Origin: Boesenbergia rotunda
Lineage: Eukaryota; Streptophyta; Magnoliopsida; Zingiberales; Zingiberaceae
DNA: 64,000 nucleotides
Reading direction: 5' to 3'
Assembly: GCA_024364735.1 (NCBI GenBank)
Contig: JAGFNQ010001124.1
Coordinates: forward strand, 58,331-122,330
Shown here piece after piece: positions 1 through 9,854 of the stretch; positions within the stretch are counted from its first letter, which is position 1; the number at the start of each line of letters is the position of its first letter. Both the position numbers and the translations under genes were made by a program. Under the pieces are notes generated by a model. The model worked only from the letters and a program-made list of their open reading frames with translations, made no database searches and was not told the DNA's origin.

Positions 1-25
1 AGATGCAACTCCAGACAGTTAGTTA

Positions 26-889
26 GTGGCCTATCAGAAACATGTGGCCGATTCTGAACTTGCGAGTTGCATCATGCTGGCCGCTATGGTACCTGAGCTA
101 CAAAAGCAGCATGAGCATATGGATGCTCATACCATCGTCTTCCATCTTCATGAGCTGTTTGACGAGCAGGCGAGATCCGAAAGGTTTGAGGTCTCCAGAC
201 TCCTCTTCACCTCTAAGATGCAGGAAGGCACTTCTGTTTCACAGTTTGTGTTGAAGATGTTGGGGTACATTGAGCGACTAGGCACACTCGGATTTGCAAT
301 GGATCACGAACTAAGTATTGACTTAATTCTGCATTGTTTGCCCAAGAGTTACTCACAGTTTGTGATGAACTATCGGATGAACAAACTGGAGACTACCATT
401 CCTGAGTTGCTTAACCTGCTGAAGACTGTAGAGCCTTCTGTAAAGCAGGATCAGAAGACGGTACTGTTAGTTGGTTCCTCAAAGAAAGGCTCTAAGAGGA
501 AGCCCAAAGAACAAAATAAGGGAAGGAAGAAAAAGGCCAAAAAGATTGAAAAGGCACCAAAAGGCACTTGCCATCACTGCGGCAAGGAGGGCCACTGGCG
601 AAGAAACTGCAAGGTTTATCTTGAGTCCTTGAAGAAGAAGGCATCCGATGCCCCATCCTCTTCAGGTATCTTCGTTATTGAATGTCACTCTATTTCCTCG
701 GACACCTGGGTACTTGATACTGGGTGTAGCTCACATATATGTAATGACATACAGGGGCTAAGGAATAGAAGAAGACTCGTCAAGGGAGAAGCGAATTTGC
801 GAGTTGGAAATGGAGCAAAGATTGCTGCTGTTTGCCATCGGAACATATTTGCTAAAGCTCCCTACTGGACTTGTCTTAGAATTGGATAA
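26..889 (+). pseudogene. Element A gag and start of protease (copia polyprotein)
   Basis: The 287-codon frame starts inside gag; the true start lies upstream or has been lost. Residues about 1-140 resemble the copia gag (UBN2-type) capsid region. A basic Lys-rich stretch (150-180) precedes a CCHC zinc knuckle with C182, C185, H190, C195 for RNA packaging. The aspartic protease begins near residue 228 with an intact active-site triad Asp-Thr-Gly (231-233) followed by the C-S-S-H-I-C context usual in copia. The frame is lost near 830-880, where the rest of the protease continues in another frame (804 onward). In the family Gag forms the virus-like particle and the protease cuts the polyprotein. 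Confidence 0.85.
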
Positions 890-1800
890 TTGTTATTTTG
901 TTCCTTCGTTAATAAAGAACATTGTATCTATTTCATGCTTGAATGAAAAGGGTTATCATTTAACTTTTAGTAACAATTGTTGTTACATAACTTTAAATGA
1001 TGTTCTTTATGGGACTGGAACTTTATGCAATGGTATCTACACGTTAGATTTATCGGTGACATTTTCAATATCGAAGTTAGCAATAAAACATGCTCGAATA
1101 GATAATCAAATAGACTCCTATATGTGGCATTGTCGTCTTGGCCATATAAGTAAGAAACGCATGACCAAATTACACCGATGTGGAATTCTGGAATCATTTG
1201 AACCCGGTTCATTTGATACATGCGAATCATGCTTAAAAGCAAGATGACCAAATTACCCTTTTCCGGAAAAGGTAAACCAGTGGGAGAATTGCTTGGTCTA
1301 ATACATACTGATGTATGTGGACCAATGTCAACTCTTGCACAAGGAGGCTATAGCTACTTCATTACCTTTATCGATGATCACTCACGATTCGGGTATGTGT
1401 TCTTAATGAAACACAAATCTGAAGCTTTTGAGAAATTCAAAGAGTTCAGAAGTGAAGTAGAGAAATAGCTTGGCAAAAGTATTAAGATATTTCGATCCGA
1501 TCGGGGTGGTGAATACTTAAGTCAAGAGTTTCAAGATTATCTTAGGAGCAATGGGATATTGTCTCAATGGACTCCGCCGTATACACCACAGGCATAATGT
1601 GTATCTGAGAGGCGTAACCGAACCTTGATTGGACATGGTTAGATCTATGATGAATCATGCAACTCTTCCAAAATCCTTTTGGGGCTATGCGCTTAAGACA
1701 GCTGTTTACTTACTAAACAGAGTCCCGACCAAGGTAGTCTCTATACTCCATATGAGGCGTGGAATAGTAAGAAACCTCATTTATCTCACCTAAAATATGG
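804..1800 (+). pseudogene. Element A protease end, GAG-pre-integrase and integrase remnant
   Basis: The frame from 804 to 1247 continues the protease and holds the integrase N-terminal zinc module (M-W-H-C-R-L-G-H at about 1121-1145 and C-E-S-C at about 1220-1232). The catalytic core follows in a second frame from 1220, with the first Asp in H-T-D-V-C-G-P, the second in R-S-D-R-G-G-E-Y (near 1500) and the Glu in S-E-R-R-N-R (near 1605). The core is interrupted by TAG at 1466-1468, a stop near 1596 and further shifts. All three DDE residues are still readable, but no continuous protein is possible. Confidence 0.8.
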
Positions 1801-1839
1801 GATTGTCCTGCTTATGTAAAGCGGACTGTATCAGACAAA

Positions 1840-2954
1840 TTGGATGCTAAGTCTGATAAATGTCTATTTATTGGATACCCTAAGGAAACGAAAGGTTACC
1901 AATTCTATCATCCCTTGGAACAAAAGGTGTTTGTTTCAAGGCATGCTGTATTTCTAGAAAAAGAATTTCATTTACAAGAAAACAGTGGGAGTAACATTAA
2001 ACTTGAAGAGTTCAAGAAACTCCAATAGACATTACAAAGACACCTATTCTAGACCCACAACCCAATAACTCATAATGATGAGCTATCAGTTGAATCTAAA
2101 ACAACACCACTTCTTCGTAGGTTTGATAGGACACGCAATATTCCAGAGAGATACGGATTTCTCATAAGTGAATCGAACGACGTGTTACTCATTAACGATG
2201 ATGAACCTATCAGTTATGAAGATGTTCTGAAAAATTCAGAAAGGGATAAATGGCTTGAAGCCATGAAGTCGGAAATGGATTCCATGTACAAAAATCAAGT
2301 ATGGGACTTGGTTAACCCACCTGAAGGGATTAAGCCCATAGGGTGCAAGTGGGTTTTCAAGAAGAAAACCGACATGGAAGGTAATGTTATTACCTTTAAG
2401 GCTAGATTAGTGGCAAAAGGATATCGTCAGAAACAATGAATTGATTATGACGAAACCTATTCGCCAGTAGCTATGCTTAAATCCATTCGGATGCTCCTGG
2501 CCATAGCAGCTCATTATGATTTATGAGATATGTCAAATGGATGTGAAAACATCTTTCCTTAATGGAAACCTGCTTGAGGATGTATACATGATACAACCTG
2601 AAGTTTCATATCGGTTAATAAAACCAAAGTATGCAAGCTTCGACGATCTATATATGGACTAAAGCAAGCATCCAGGAGCTGGAACATCCGTTTGATGAGA
2701 CAATCAAAGAGTTTGATTTCTCACAAAATCCTGACGAACCTTGTGTGTACAAGAAGGTTAGTGGGAGTGCAGTCGTATTCCTAGTGTTATATGTCGATGA
2801 CATATTACTTATAGGAAACGATATATCAGTCTTACTGTCAGTTAAAATTTGGTTGTCCAAAACTTTCTCCATGAAAGACCTGGGAGAAGCAACCTATATC
2901 CTTGGGATTAGAATCTATAGAGATAGATCAAAACGATTGCTTGGTCTTTCGTAG
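1840..2954 (+). pseudogene. Element A integrase C-terminus and reverse transcriptase remnant
   Basis: Frame 1840-2028 matches the copia integrase C-terminal region (K-C-L-F-I-G-Y type motif). RT begins near 2182: W-L-E-A-M-K-S-E-M and K-W-V-F-K-K-K are typical of the copia RT N-terminus. The frame stops at 2437-2439 and carries on as D-Y-D-E-T-Y-S-P-V-A in sequence no longer open. In 2631-2954 the palm motif Y-V-D-D (near 2791-2802) is intact. Several stops and shifts separate the blocks, so this is a dead copy. Confidence 0.82.
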
Positions 2955-3288
2955 TCTACATATATAGACCGAGTGCTAGAAAGGTTTAGCATGTCGGAAT
3001 CCAAGAAAGGTTACCTTCCTCATCAGGCATGGGATCAACCTTTCGAAGTCTATGTGTCCGCGCACAGAAGACGAGAGGATTTGCATGAATAAGATTCCTT
3101 ATGCATCCGCAATAGGATCTATCATGTATGCTATGTTATGTACTAGGCCCGATGTATCGTATGCTCTGAGCGTCACAAGCAGATACTAGTCTGATCCAGG
3201 AATGGATCATTGGGTGGCTGTCAAGACAATCCTTAAGTACTTAAGAAACACTAAGGATGTGTTCCTAATATATGGAGAAGGTGATATG

Positions 3289-3766
3289 GTAATACGTGGG
3301 TATACAGATGCTAGTTTCCAGACAGATAAGGATAACTCCAAATCTTAGTCCGGATACGTTTTTATTTTGAAGGCAGAATAAGTTGGAAGAGTTCCAAGCA
3401 AGACACCGTAGCAGATTCTACCACGGAAGCGGAATATATTGCAGCTTGGGAAGCAGCAACGGAAGTAGTTTGGATCAAGAAGCTTGTCTCAGAACTTGGT
3501 GTGGTTCCAACCATTGATGAAGCAATACCGATTTACTGCGACAATAATGGAGCTATTGCATAAGCAAAGGAACCAAGGTCTCATCAGCGATCTAAACATG
3601 TGTTTCGCCGCTTCATCTGATCAGAGAGATTATAAGTAGGAATGATAAACAAATTGAGAAAATTCCCACTGAAAGGAATTTAGCGGATCCTTTAACTAAG
3701 GCCTTGCCTCAAAGCAAGTTTGAGGGTCATGTTAGAGCCTGTGGTATTGGGTACCGTAGCGATTGA
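3289..3766 (+). pseudogene. Element A RNase H remnant
   Basis: Translated blocks in several frames match the copia RNase H end of pol: G-Y-T-D-A (about 3299), S-T-T-E-A-E-Y-I-A (about 3418-3444), Y-C-D-N-N-G-A-I-A (about 3535-3560) and a K-H-V-F-R-R-F motif. Stops interrupt each block. The domain ends just before the polypurine tract, as expected for the end of copia pol. Confidence 0.75.
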
Positions 3767-3771
3767 CATTA

Positions 3772-3786
3772 GGCCAAGTGGGAGTT
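3772..3786 (+). other. Element A polypurine tract
   Basis: The sequence GCCAAGTGGGAGTT directly precedes the TGTTAG start of the LTR. This is the expected site for priming plus-strand DNA synthesis in an LTR retrotransposon. Confidence 0.7.
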
Positions 3787-4418
3787 TGTTAGTGATATGA
3801 GAGAAGTGTCCTAAGGCAATCGCCTTATGATTGTAATCATTTATTTTAATAAATGAATATTCACTATTTGAGTATACATGTTTGTGTATTTGATTAAGAT
3901 CTTAAACTCATTTACTGAATGTCCGCAATACAATTCACAACATGAGAGAATTTGTGATGAATTCACAACTAGTGATTATCTCTATATGTGCAATTGTGAA
4001 GTATTGAAATTGTCCCTAGTCGATGAATTGATAAATACGGACACTATCAATTCTGTTGAGACTAGCATGGGTTATTCTCTAATCAGCTGATTCTCACTGG
4101 CTGGTGACATTGAGATGTCCGGAGATAAATATGAATGCTAGTTAAGGGAACTAGTTCATTGGAGTGACTGGCTGTAAAACTTCATATGGTAGTCTACATA
4201 TAGATATGTCAGTGAAGTTCTTACTGTAGCTTAAGTGCGATGTTCCTTTGACTTGCGGTGTTCAAGTCATCTTGGTCATGGAGACTTATACTTTGACATC
4301 TTAAGCAAGCATCTCCAAGGAGGTGTGGACCCAGGATGATTGGGTATAAGCCGAAGTGCCCGAAGATGTTTGAACAACCTACAAAGGATTCACCACTCCT
4401 TGCGAGGAGATGTATACA
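3787..4418 (+). repeat. Element A 3' LTR, first part
   Basis: This segment starts TGTTAGTGATATG right after the purine tract and has no coding capacity. It is broken at 4418 by element B, whose LTR starts TGATAAGC at 4419. The five bases before the break (ATACA, 4414-4418) match ATACC after B (28175-28179) with one difference, consistent with an aged 5-bp target-site duplication. The small frame at 3878-4090 lies in the LTR and is not a gene. Confidence 0.78.
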
Positions 4419-6580
4419 TGATAAGCACCATTTTATTGATTATTTTAATTGCTAAAATCCATGTTTGACCCATGTTTTTATTGCTTAATTATGATTTTAC
4501 CCTAGGTTTTGGAACTTTATCTTATTTTGGACTTAATTGCTAAATTACACAATTTTTGGATTATTTGGCCACTAATTTTCTGATATATTTTTGTAGGCAT
4601 GAAAGGATCCTGGACCTAGGGCATACTGGGTCAAACTTGAGTCGGATGTGAACCGGATCGAATTATCAAGCCTACGATTAATCCGGGTCGTCCGATTCAA
4701 GAGTGGCTAGATCTGAGCCATCCGGGACGATCTGAAACAATCCGAGCTAGGGTTAGGGTTGATCAAGCTCTATGATCAAGATCTGAAGGTTTCATCCAAA
4801 TCAGAGCTAAATCAACCGTTGGATCAAGCTTGGAGGGCTCTAGATCATCCATTCAAAGATTAGCTTGATCTGGACCATCCGTTGCAAATCTGGAGGATCC
4901 GAGCTACCACAAGGCAGATCCTGACCCCAGATCATCATCATCAAAGTTTGGCTCAAATCAGAGCAAGATCAGCCGTTGGATCTCCTCCAATCAATCTGAG
5001 CCGTCCAATTCTAATTACTTAAGGAAATTTTTGCAGCAGCTTTCCTGGTCGCGTTTCCTCGCCGTCTTCTTCGTTCTTCGTTTGTTCTTCATGTTCTAGC
5101 TTAATTCTTCAATCCAAGGGGCGCGACCACCTCCATTCTTCATCAGATCAAGTCTAGGTCACTAGGGAGAGTAGTTTGTGGAGTTTTCAGCTCGGAATTG
5201 GGCAAGAGCAGGGTTGTTTGAGGGTTTCGGCAGCTTTGCACTTGAAGGATTCGATTTCGGTTTTGTCAGATTCTACATCAGTCCAAGCCATCTGGAGGGG
5301 TTCTCGGACAAGCTTGGATCATTCCCGTACCTTCGTTTCAATCAGACAAGGCTGAGTTGAAGAATTCGAATGGGTTCCTTCTTGAACAGTTTTAAGCTGA
5401 TTTCAACCACCGATTCAGTTCCTCAGTGAATTGCTGAGCCTAGGGGTTCGAAGCCAGCTCTTGCGTGACGAACAAGGAGACCTTGAGCTAATGGAGCGAT
5501 TGGGGTTTAGATTTCTTAGTTAAATTCGTTTGTTTAGCTGTAATTTCAATTACTGCTGTAGTTCTTACTGTTTTCGAATTTCAGATTGGTTTAATGAAAT
5601 TGTTTGCTTAAATTAGGTTTGGTTTCTGCTGGTTTGATAGTTAGGGAATGTGTTTAGTGGATAATTGTTTTTAATCTCAGTTTGCTTTAGGTTTCCAGCT
5701 TGCGTATCAGTCCCATTTCAGCCCTGTTTTCTGCAATTGCGTATCAGCCAGTTTTTAGCGTATCAGTAGCCTTGTAGTTAATTCATTATACTTTTCATTC
5801 TTGAAGTTAAACGAAGACTTTAGTGTGCTATTGTATTTTAGTTCAGCTTGTGTTTAGTCTGGATTATTCAGAATGTCGATTTCATTTCTTCATTTGCAGT
5901 TTTCAGTTCTGCGCAACTTTATGTCTGAAACTCATATTTGATTTCTGCATATCCAGCTCTCAACTCCTTTCTTTGTATTAAATAACAACTCAATTTGGAG
6001 CTGTACCAAGTTAAACTCAACTCTTAGTGAACTTTCACACTTGATGTCAGCGATTTTTATGTCCAGTTTATCCCTGCAAAAGTCAGCTAAATTTCTGCAT
6101 GCCAGTTTCCATTTCTGCAAACTGTTTCGATTATATCCTCTGAAGTTTGTATCAAGTAACTGAATGTTGTATCATAGTTAGTAGTTCCTTGGATCTTTGT
6201 TGAAGTAAATTCATGCATCAATCTCAGTTTGGTTATATGTTCTGCAATTGATACGAATTTGCAATTCTGTCTTCAAGTTTCTGAAAATCTGCAGTCCATT
6301 TCTACATCTGTTTTGATTGAGAATTCTGCATTTGCCATTCATTTCTGCACATGAATTGGCTTCTAAGTCTGTCAGCTCAAGTGTTATGTATCAAGTTGAG
6401 TGTTCATGACTGTAAATTGGGTTAAAGTTCCTGCATTAGTATCAACCGAAAATTCTGTTGTCTAGGATTAAATTGCAATTTGAATTCAGATTTGCTTTTC
6501 TACATTCGGTTGAGTTGCTTGGGTTAATTAGGTTTTCTATTGATTGAATCATTCATTGCCATCACTTGGTTTAGACATGA

Positions 6581-6588
6581 GTTAAATC
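6581..6588. repeat. 8-bp target-site duplication of the hAT (left copy)
   Basis: GTTAAATC here is repeated exactly at 9561-9568 on the other side of the transposon. In the uninterrupted 3' LTR (27914-27921) the sequence occurs once. An 8-bp duplication is diagnostic of hAT insertion. Confidence 0.95.
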
Positions 6589-6740
6589 TAGACCCGACCA
6601 CGGTTCGGAACCGCCGGTTCGACGGTTCGTGGGAGGTCGACCCTTAACCTTAACCGCCCAAGACGGTTACGGTTCACGGTTCGGAACCGTCGGTTCACGG
6701 TCCGGTTCACGGTTCGCCACGGTTCGTCACGGTTCAAGAT
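6589..6740. repeat. hAT left subterminal repeat region
   Basis: Just inside the left TIR there are about ten copies of CGGTTC or CGGTTCAC/CGGTTCGG in both orientations. They end at an AT-rich tract (6741-6800). Such clustered short repeats are the usual transposase-binding platform of hAT elements. Confidence 0.75.
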
Positions 6741-6915
6741 TATTATATTAAAAAAATTAAAAATTAAAAATTAAATTAAAAAAAATAAATTTTATTAAAA
6801 AAGGGCTTGCACTTATATAAGTTGCCTACGTATCCCCTTAGGGTATAGGGGAATCAAAGCCCACGTAGTTCTTTTACATTTTTACCCTTTTACATTTTTA
6901 TATTTTTACCCTTTC

Positions 6916-9054
6916 TCACTCACTTGCATTTCCTCCCGTTCCCGTTGTATTTGTTCCTTCGGTATCAAATTCTTCGACTTCGTCTTCTGAAAGTTGCATT
7001 CCTTGGATTCGCTTCTCGGCTTTGGTCCAATCATCAAGTAATGCTTGAGCTTCCAATGAGTCGGGAGACATAGTTGATCGTCGTTCATCTAATATGTTGC
7101 CGCCGGCACTGAACGTCTGCTCCACAGCAACAGTCGACACTGGAGAAGCTAGAATTTCTTTTGCGATCACGGAGAGAACGGGAAAACTTTGAGCCTTCTG
7201 TGACCACCACTTCAAGATGTCGAAGTCTTCGCTATCTGCTTCATTAAAATCAAAAGAAGTCGTAAAATAATTCTCAAGTTCCTGTGTGGAACTTGAGGAT
7301 CCTCGTGGACGTTTCGTCCGTTCTTTTAATAAAAGTTGGGCTTTTGTAAGTTTTATATTAGTAGTAGTAGGTTGTTGTGTTTCAGAAATATTAGTTTGTG
7401 TTCCATATTTAACATAATATTGATTGTAAAGATCATATAAATAATTTCTAATATTATATACAATATTAGCTGGATCCGGAGAGGAAGAATCCTTAATAGG
7501 AATTAATGCGTCATAATATAAAGTTAGCATTTCTTGTAAAACTTCTAATTTAAATCTAGGATCTAAAGCAAATGCAATTAAATAAATTTCAGGAATTAAA
7601 TAAAAATATTTTTCCCATTTAGTTTTCATAGCTATTATACATAAAGTTAAAGCTTCATCATTTACATGTTCATTTAATATTAATACTATACTACAAAAAT
7701 TTACTAAAATTAAATGAGCAGTAGGATAATAAACACCTGAAAGTTGTTCAGTTGCATCGTTAAAAACTTTTAAAATTTCACAAATACTACTACAAATATT
7801 CCATTGTTGTGAAAATAAATATATATTAGTATTACTATTTTGTGCAAAAAATAAACATAATAAATCTTTATATTGAAAAGAATCTTGTAATAATTGATAT
7901 GTTGAATTCCAACGTGTTGGAACATCACGTGGAAATTTTTTTGGTCGCATTCCATTAGCTTTACAAAATCTACCCCATTGTTTCATCATAGATGGATGGG
8001 ACCATAAGTATGAAATTGCGGTTCTAATTGGTTGAATATAATTTTGTAAAAGTTTTAATCCATCTTGAACACATAAATTTAAAATATGACATACACAACG
8101 AATATGAAAAAATAAACCACCAATGACAGGTTGACAAATAAATTTTAATTCATCTATTGAAGCGGTATTAGAACTAGCATTGTCTAATGATATTGAAAAA
8201 ATTTGATGAGTCAATCCATATTCTTCTAAAACTATGTGTAATAATTGTGCAATGTTATGAGCAGTGTGTGATTCATCAAAAACTCTATAAGCTAATAATC
8301 TTTTTTGAAGGATCCAAGAGTTATCAATCCAATGGCATGTTATACCCATATAAGAATGAGTTTGCCAATGATCACTCCAAATATCGGAACATAAAGAAAC
8401 TTTATTATTTAATTTACTAAATTCTTCTATTAAATTCTTTTTTCCTTGTTTTACTAATCTTTTAATTGTACGTGTTAGTGTAGTCCTAGGTACACGTTTA
8501 GCAGCAGGATTAAGAGATTCTTTACAAAAATCTTCAAATGTGCATTTAGATCCAAAACTAAAAGAAAGATGTTCTACGGAAACAAATTTAGCTAATGATT
8601 CTCTTAATTTATTATCTGAATATAAAAATAAACCAGAATCAGTACTACTACCGCTAGAAAATCTAGATAATTGTGTTTGAGATCGGTCAAGCCCATATTC
8701 CGTCGGGTGCTTCGTTTCTACATGTCGTTTCAACGACCCATAGCCGCCGCCGGCTTGGAATTTGTAGGAAGCATTACAATGCTTGCATTTTGCACGCATT
8801 TCTCCCGACGGAAGTGTGACTTTCTCAAAATGTTTAGTAAAAATAGACGATTTTAAAGGAGCATTATCCCGAACCTTAGAAGTAATCGCATCGGTACTTC
8901 CTTGCGTTTCGGGGATCGAAGGGTGTTGGGGCTGAGCCTCGGTCTCATCATCGGTGGATTGAATTTGAAGGTTGGGATCCTCGTATGCAATTTCTTTTCC
9001 CCTCCGAGATCGAGATGATGAAGCTCCGCGTCCGCCTCCGTGACCTCCTTCCAT
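6916..9054 (-). CDS. hAT transposase (RICESLEEPER-type, BED zinc finger)
   Basis: This is an intact 712-residue frame with no stop or shift. Residues 1-60 are low-complexity (Gly/Ser/Arg). A BED zinc finger follows with C90, C93, H111, H116 for DNA binding. The RNase-H-like transposase core spans about 150-560: the L-C-S-D-I-W-S-D stretch and S-L-D-N-A-S-S-N match conserved blocks of plant hAT transposases. The hAT dimerisation domain is at about 600-680 (W-W...F-P-V-L-S, then S-T-V-A-V-E-Q-T-F-S-A-G-G), followed by an acidic tail. The length fits the RICESLEEPER/DAYSLEEPER group. In the family it binds the terminal repeats and catalyses cut-and-paste transposition in the nucleus. The ATG at 9054 is preceded by a TATA box about 110 bp upstream. 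Activity is inferred, not shown. Confidence 0.95.
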   Translation of the reverse strand: MEGGHGGGRGASSSRSRRGKEIAYEDPNLQIQSTDDETEAQPQHPSIPETQGSTDAITSKVRDNAPLKSSIFTKHFEKVTLPSGEMRAKCKHCNASYKFQAGGGYGSLKRHVETKHPTEYGLDRSQTQLSRFSSGSSTDSGLFLYSDNKLRESLAKFVSVEHLSFSFGSKCTFEDFCKESLNPAAKRVPRTTLTRTIKRLVKQGKKNLIEEFSKLNNKVSLCSDIWSDHWQTHSYMGITCHWIDNSWILQKRLLAYRVFDESHTAHNIAQLLHIVLEEYGLTHQIFSISLDNASSNTASIDELKFICQPVIGGLFFHIRCVCHILNLCVQDGLKLLQNYIQPIRTAISYLWSHPSMMKQWGRFCKANGMRPKKFPRDVPTRWNSTYQLLQDSFQYKDLLCLFFAQNSNTNIYLFSQQWNICSSICEILKVFNDATEQLSGVYYPTAHLILVNFCSIVLILNEHVNDEALTLCIIAMKTKWEKYFYLIPEIYLIAFALDPRFKLEVLQEMLTLYYDALIPIKDSSSPDPANIVYNIRNYLYDLYNQYYVKYGTQTNISETQQPTTTNIKLTKAQLLLKERTKRPRGSSSSTQELENYFTTSFDFNEADSEDFDILKWWSQKAQSFPVLSVIAKEILASPVSTVAVEQTFSAGGNILDERRSTMSPDSLEAQALLDDWTKAEKRIQGMQLSEDEVEEFDTEGTNTTGTGGNASE

Positions 9055-9164
9055 TATCGTCGACGTCTATGAAGAACGTGAAGAGAAGTTGAGAGTTAGA
9101 GAGTTGAGAATGAGAGATTGAGAGAAGAGAAGTTTTGTGAGTGAAAATGATGAAATGAGCTCCC

Positions 9165-9172
9165 TATTTATA
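9165..9172 (-). promoter_or_regulatory. Putative TATA box of the hAT transposase gene
   Basis: On the minus strand this reads TATAAATA within CTATAAATAG. It lies about 110 bp upstream of the transposase ATG, a normal spacing for a plant core promoter plus a short leader. No other strong TATA is seen between here and the right TIR. Confidence 0.65.
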
Positions 9173-9284
9173 GAGTTCGGATCATAACGGTCACTAAATC
9201 CTAGCCATTGATCAAAAAACGGTCAAATGATCTCATCCGTCCAAAAAAAAACAAAAAAAAACAAAACAAAAAACTCAAACGGCA

Positions 9285-9545
9285 CTGAACCAGCGGTTAA
9301 CCGCCGGTTCAGTGCCGTTGGAACCGGCGGTTAACCGCCGGTTCAGTGCCGTTGGAACCGGCGGTTAACCGCCGGTTCATGTGAACCGGCGGTTAACCGC
9401 CGGTTCACGGGTTCTGGCGCTCGGAACCGGAACCGGCCTGGCATCTTGCCGGGCCGGTTCCGGTTCGGCCTGGCGAACCGGGTCAACGGGCCAACCGGCC
9501 CGTTGACCCGGGCCGGTTCCGGGCCGGGTCCGGGCTGGACCCGGC
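9285..9545. repeat. hAT right subterminal region with palindromic repeats
   Basis: Four tandem units built on AACCGGCGG/CCGCCGGTT, a near-perfect palindrome centred on GTTAAC, lie at about 9289-9406. Nested GGCCGGTTCCGG-type palindromes follow up to the TIR. The composition is far more GC-rich than the flanking LTR. These are probably binding sites for the transposase, but they could also form strong hairpins. Confidence 0.8.
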
Positions 9546-9828
9546 CCGTGGTCGGGTCTAGTTAAATCTCCTTGCGTTTCCTTGTGATTTCATGCATAAT
9601 TGAACCCAAATTCCAGATTTATTTATTTGAAACCCGAAATTCACAAACGACACATAAATACAAGCACGAATCAAACACAACAAACTAGTCCCCGAGAAAA
9701 ATACGACCTGTGGCCCCTTTACTACGCTTTTCTATTTTGATTGCAAAAAGGGTTTCCAACATTCATTTATAAATTCTAAATTTGATGGACCCACATTCGT
9801 GACACATAGTTTGGGCCTGTCAAATTTT

Positions 9829-9854
9829 TGGCGCCGTTGCCGGCAACGGCGCCA
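9829..9854 (+). other. Element B first PBS (tRNA-Asp type) fused head-to-head to an inverted PBS
   Basis: TGGCGCCGTTGC is followed at once by its own complement. This makes a palindrome that, with LTR bases on either side, is perfect over 50 bp (9817-9866). The first half is the tRNA-Asp PBS in the normal place after the 5' LTR. The second half is the PBS of an inverted LTR-end fragment. The functional-looking PBS for the interior is the second one at 11173-11190. Confidence 0.85.

Larger units (their letters stand above)
6589..9560 (-). mobile_element. Complete autonomous-looking hAT DNA transposon, 2,972 bp
   Basis: The element has 15-bp terminal inverted repeats (TAGACCCGACCACGG at 6589-6603 and its complement at 9546-9560). 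It is flanked by a perfect 8-bp duplication and carries one uninterrupted transposase frame on the minus strand. Both subterminal regions are GC-rich and full of CGGTTC/GAACCG repeats, the type of site hAT transposases bind. It sits in B's 5' LTR and is therefore younger than B. The exact TIRs and duplication together with the open frame suggest a recent, possibly active copy. Confidence 0.95.
4419..9822 (+). repeat. Element B 5' LTR (interrupted by hAT at 6589-9560)
   Basis: LTR sequence runs 4419-6588, then the hAT plus its 8-bp duplication, then 9569-9822. By eye it matches the 3' LTR almost base for base, differing mainly by scattered transitions. Its end ...GGGCCTGTCA is followed six bases later by the PBS. 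Short frames inside, such as the 60-codon frame at 5178-5360, recur in the other LTR at 17410-17592 and are not genes. Confidence 0.9.

Noticed and set aside
5178..5360. 60-codon frame, repeated nearly unchanged at 17410-17592
   Set aside because: Both copies lie in the two LTRs of B, so conservation reflects LTR homogeneity rather than coding; element C's LTR does not keep the frame.
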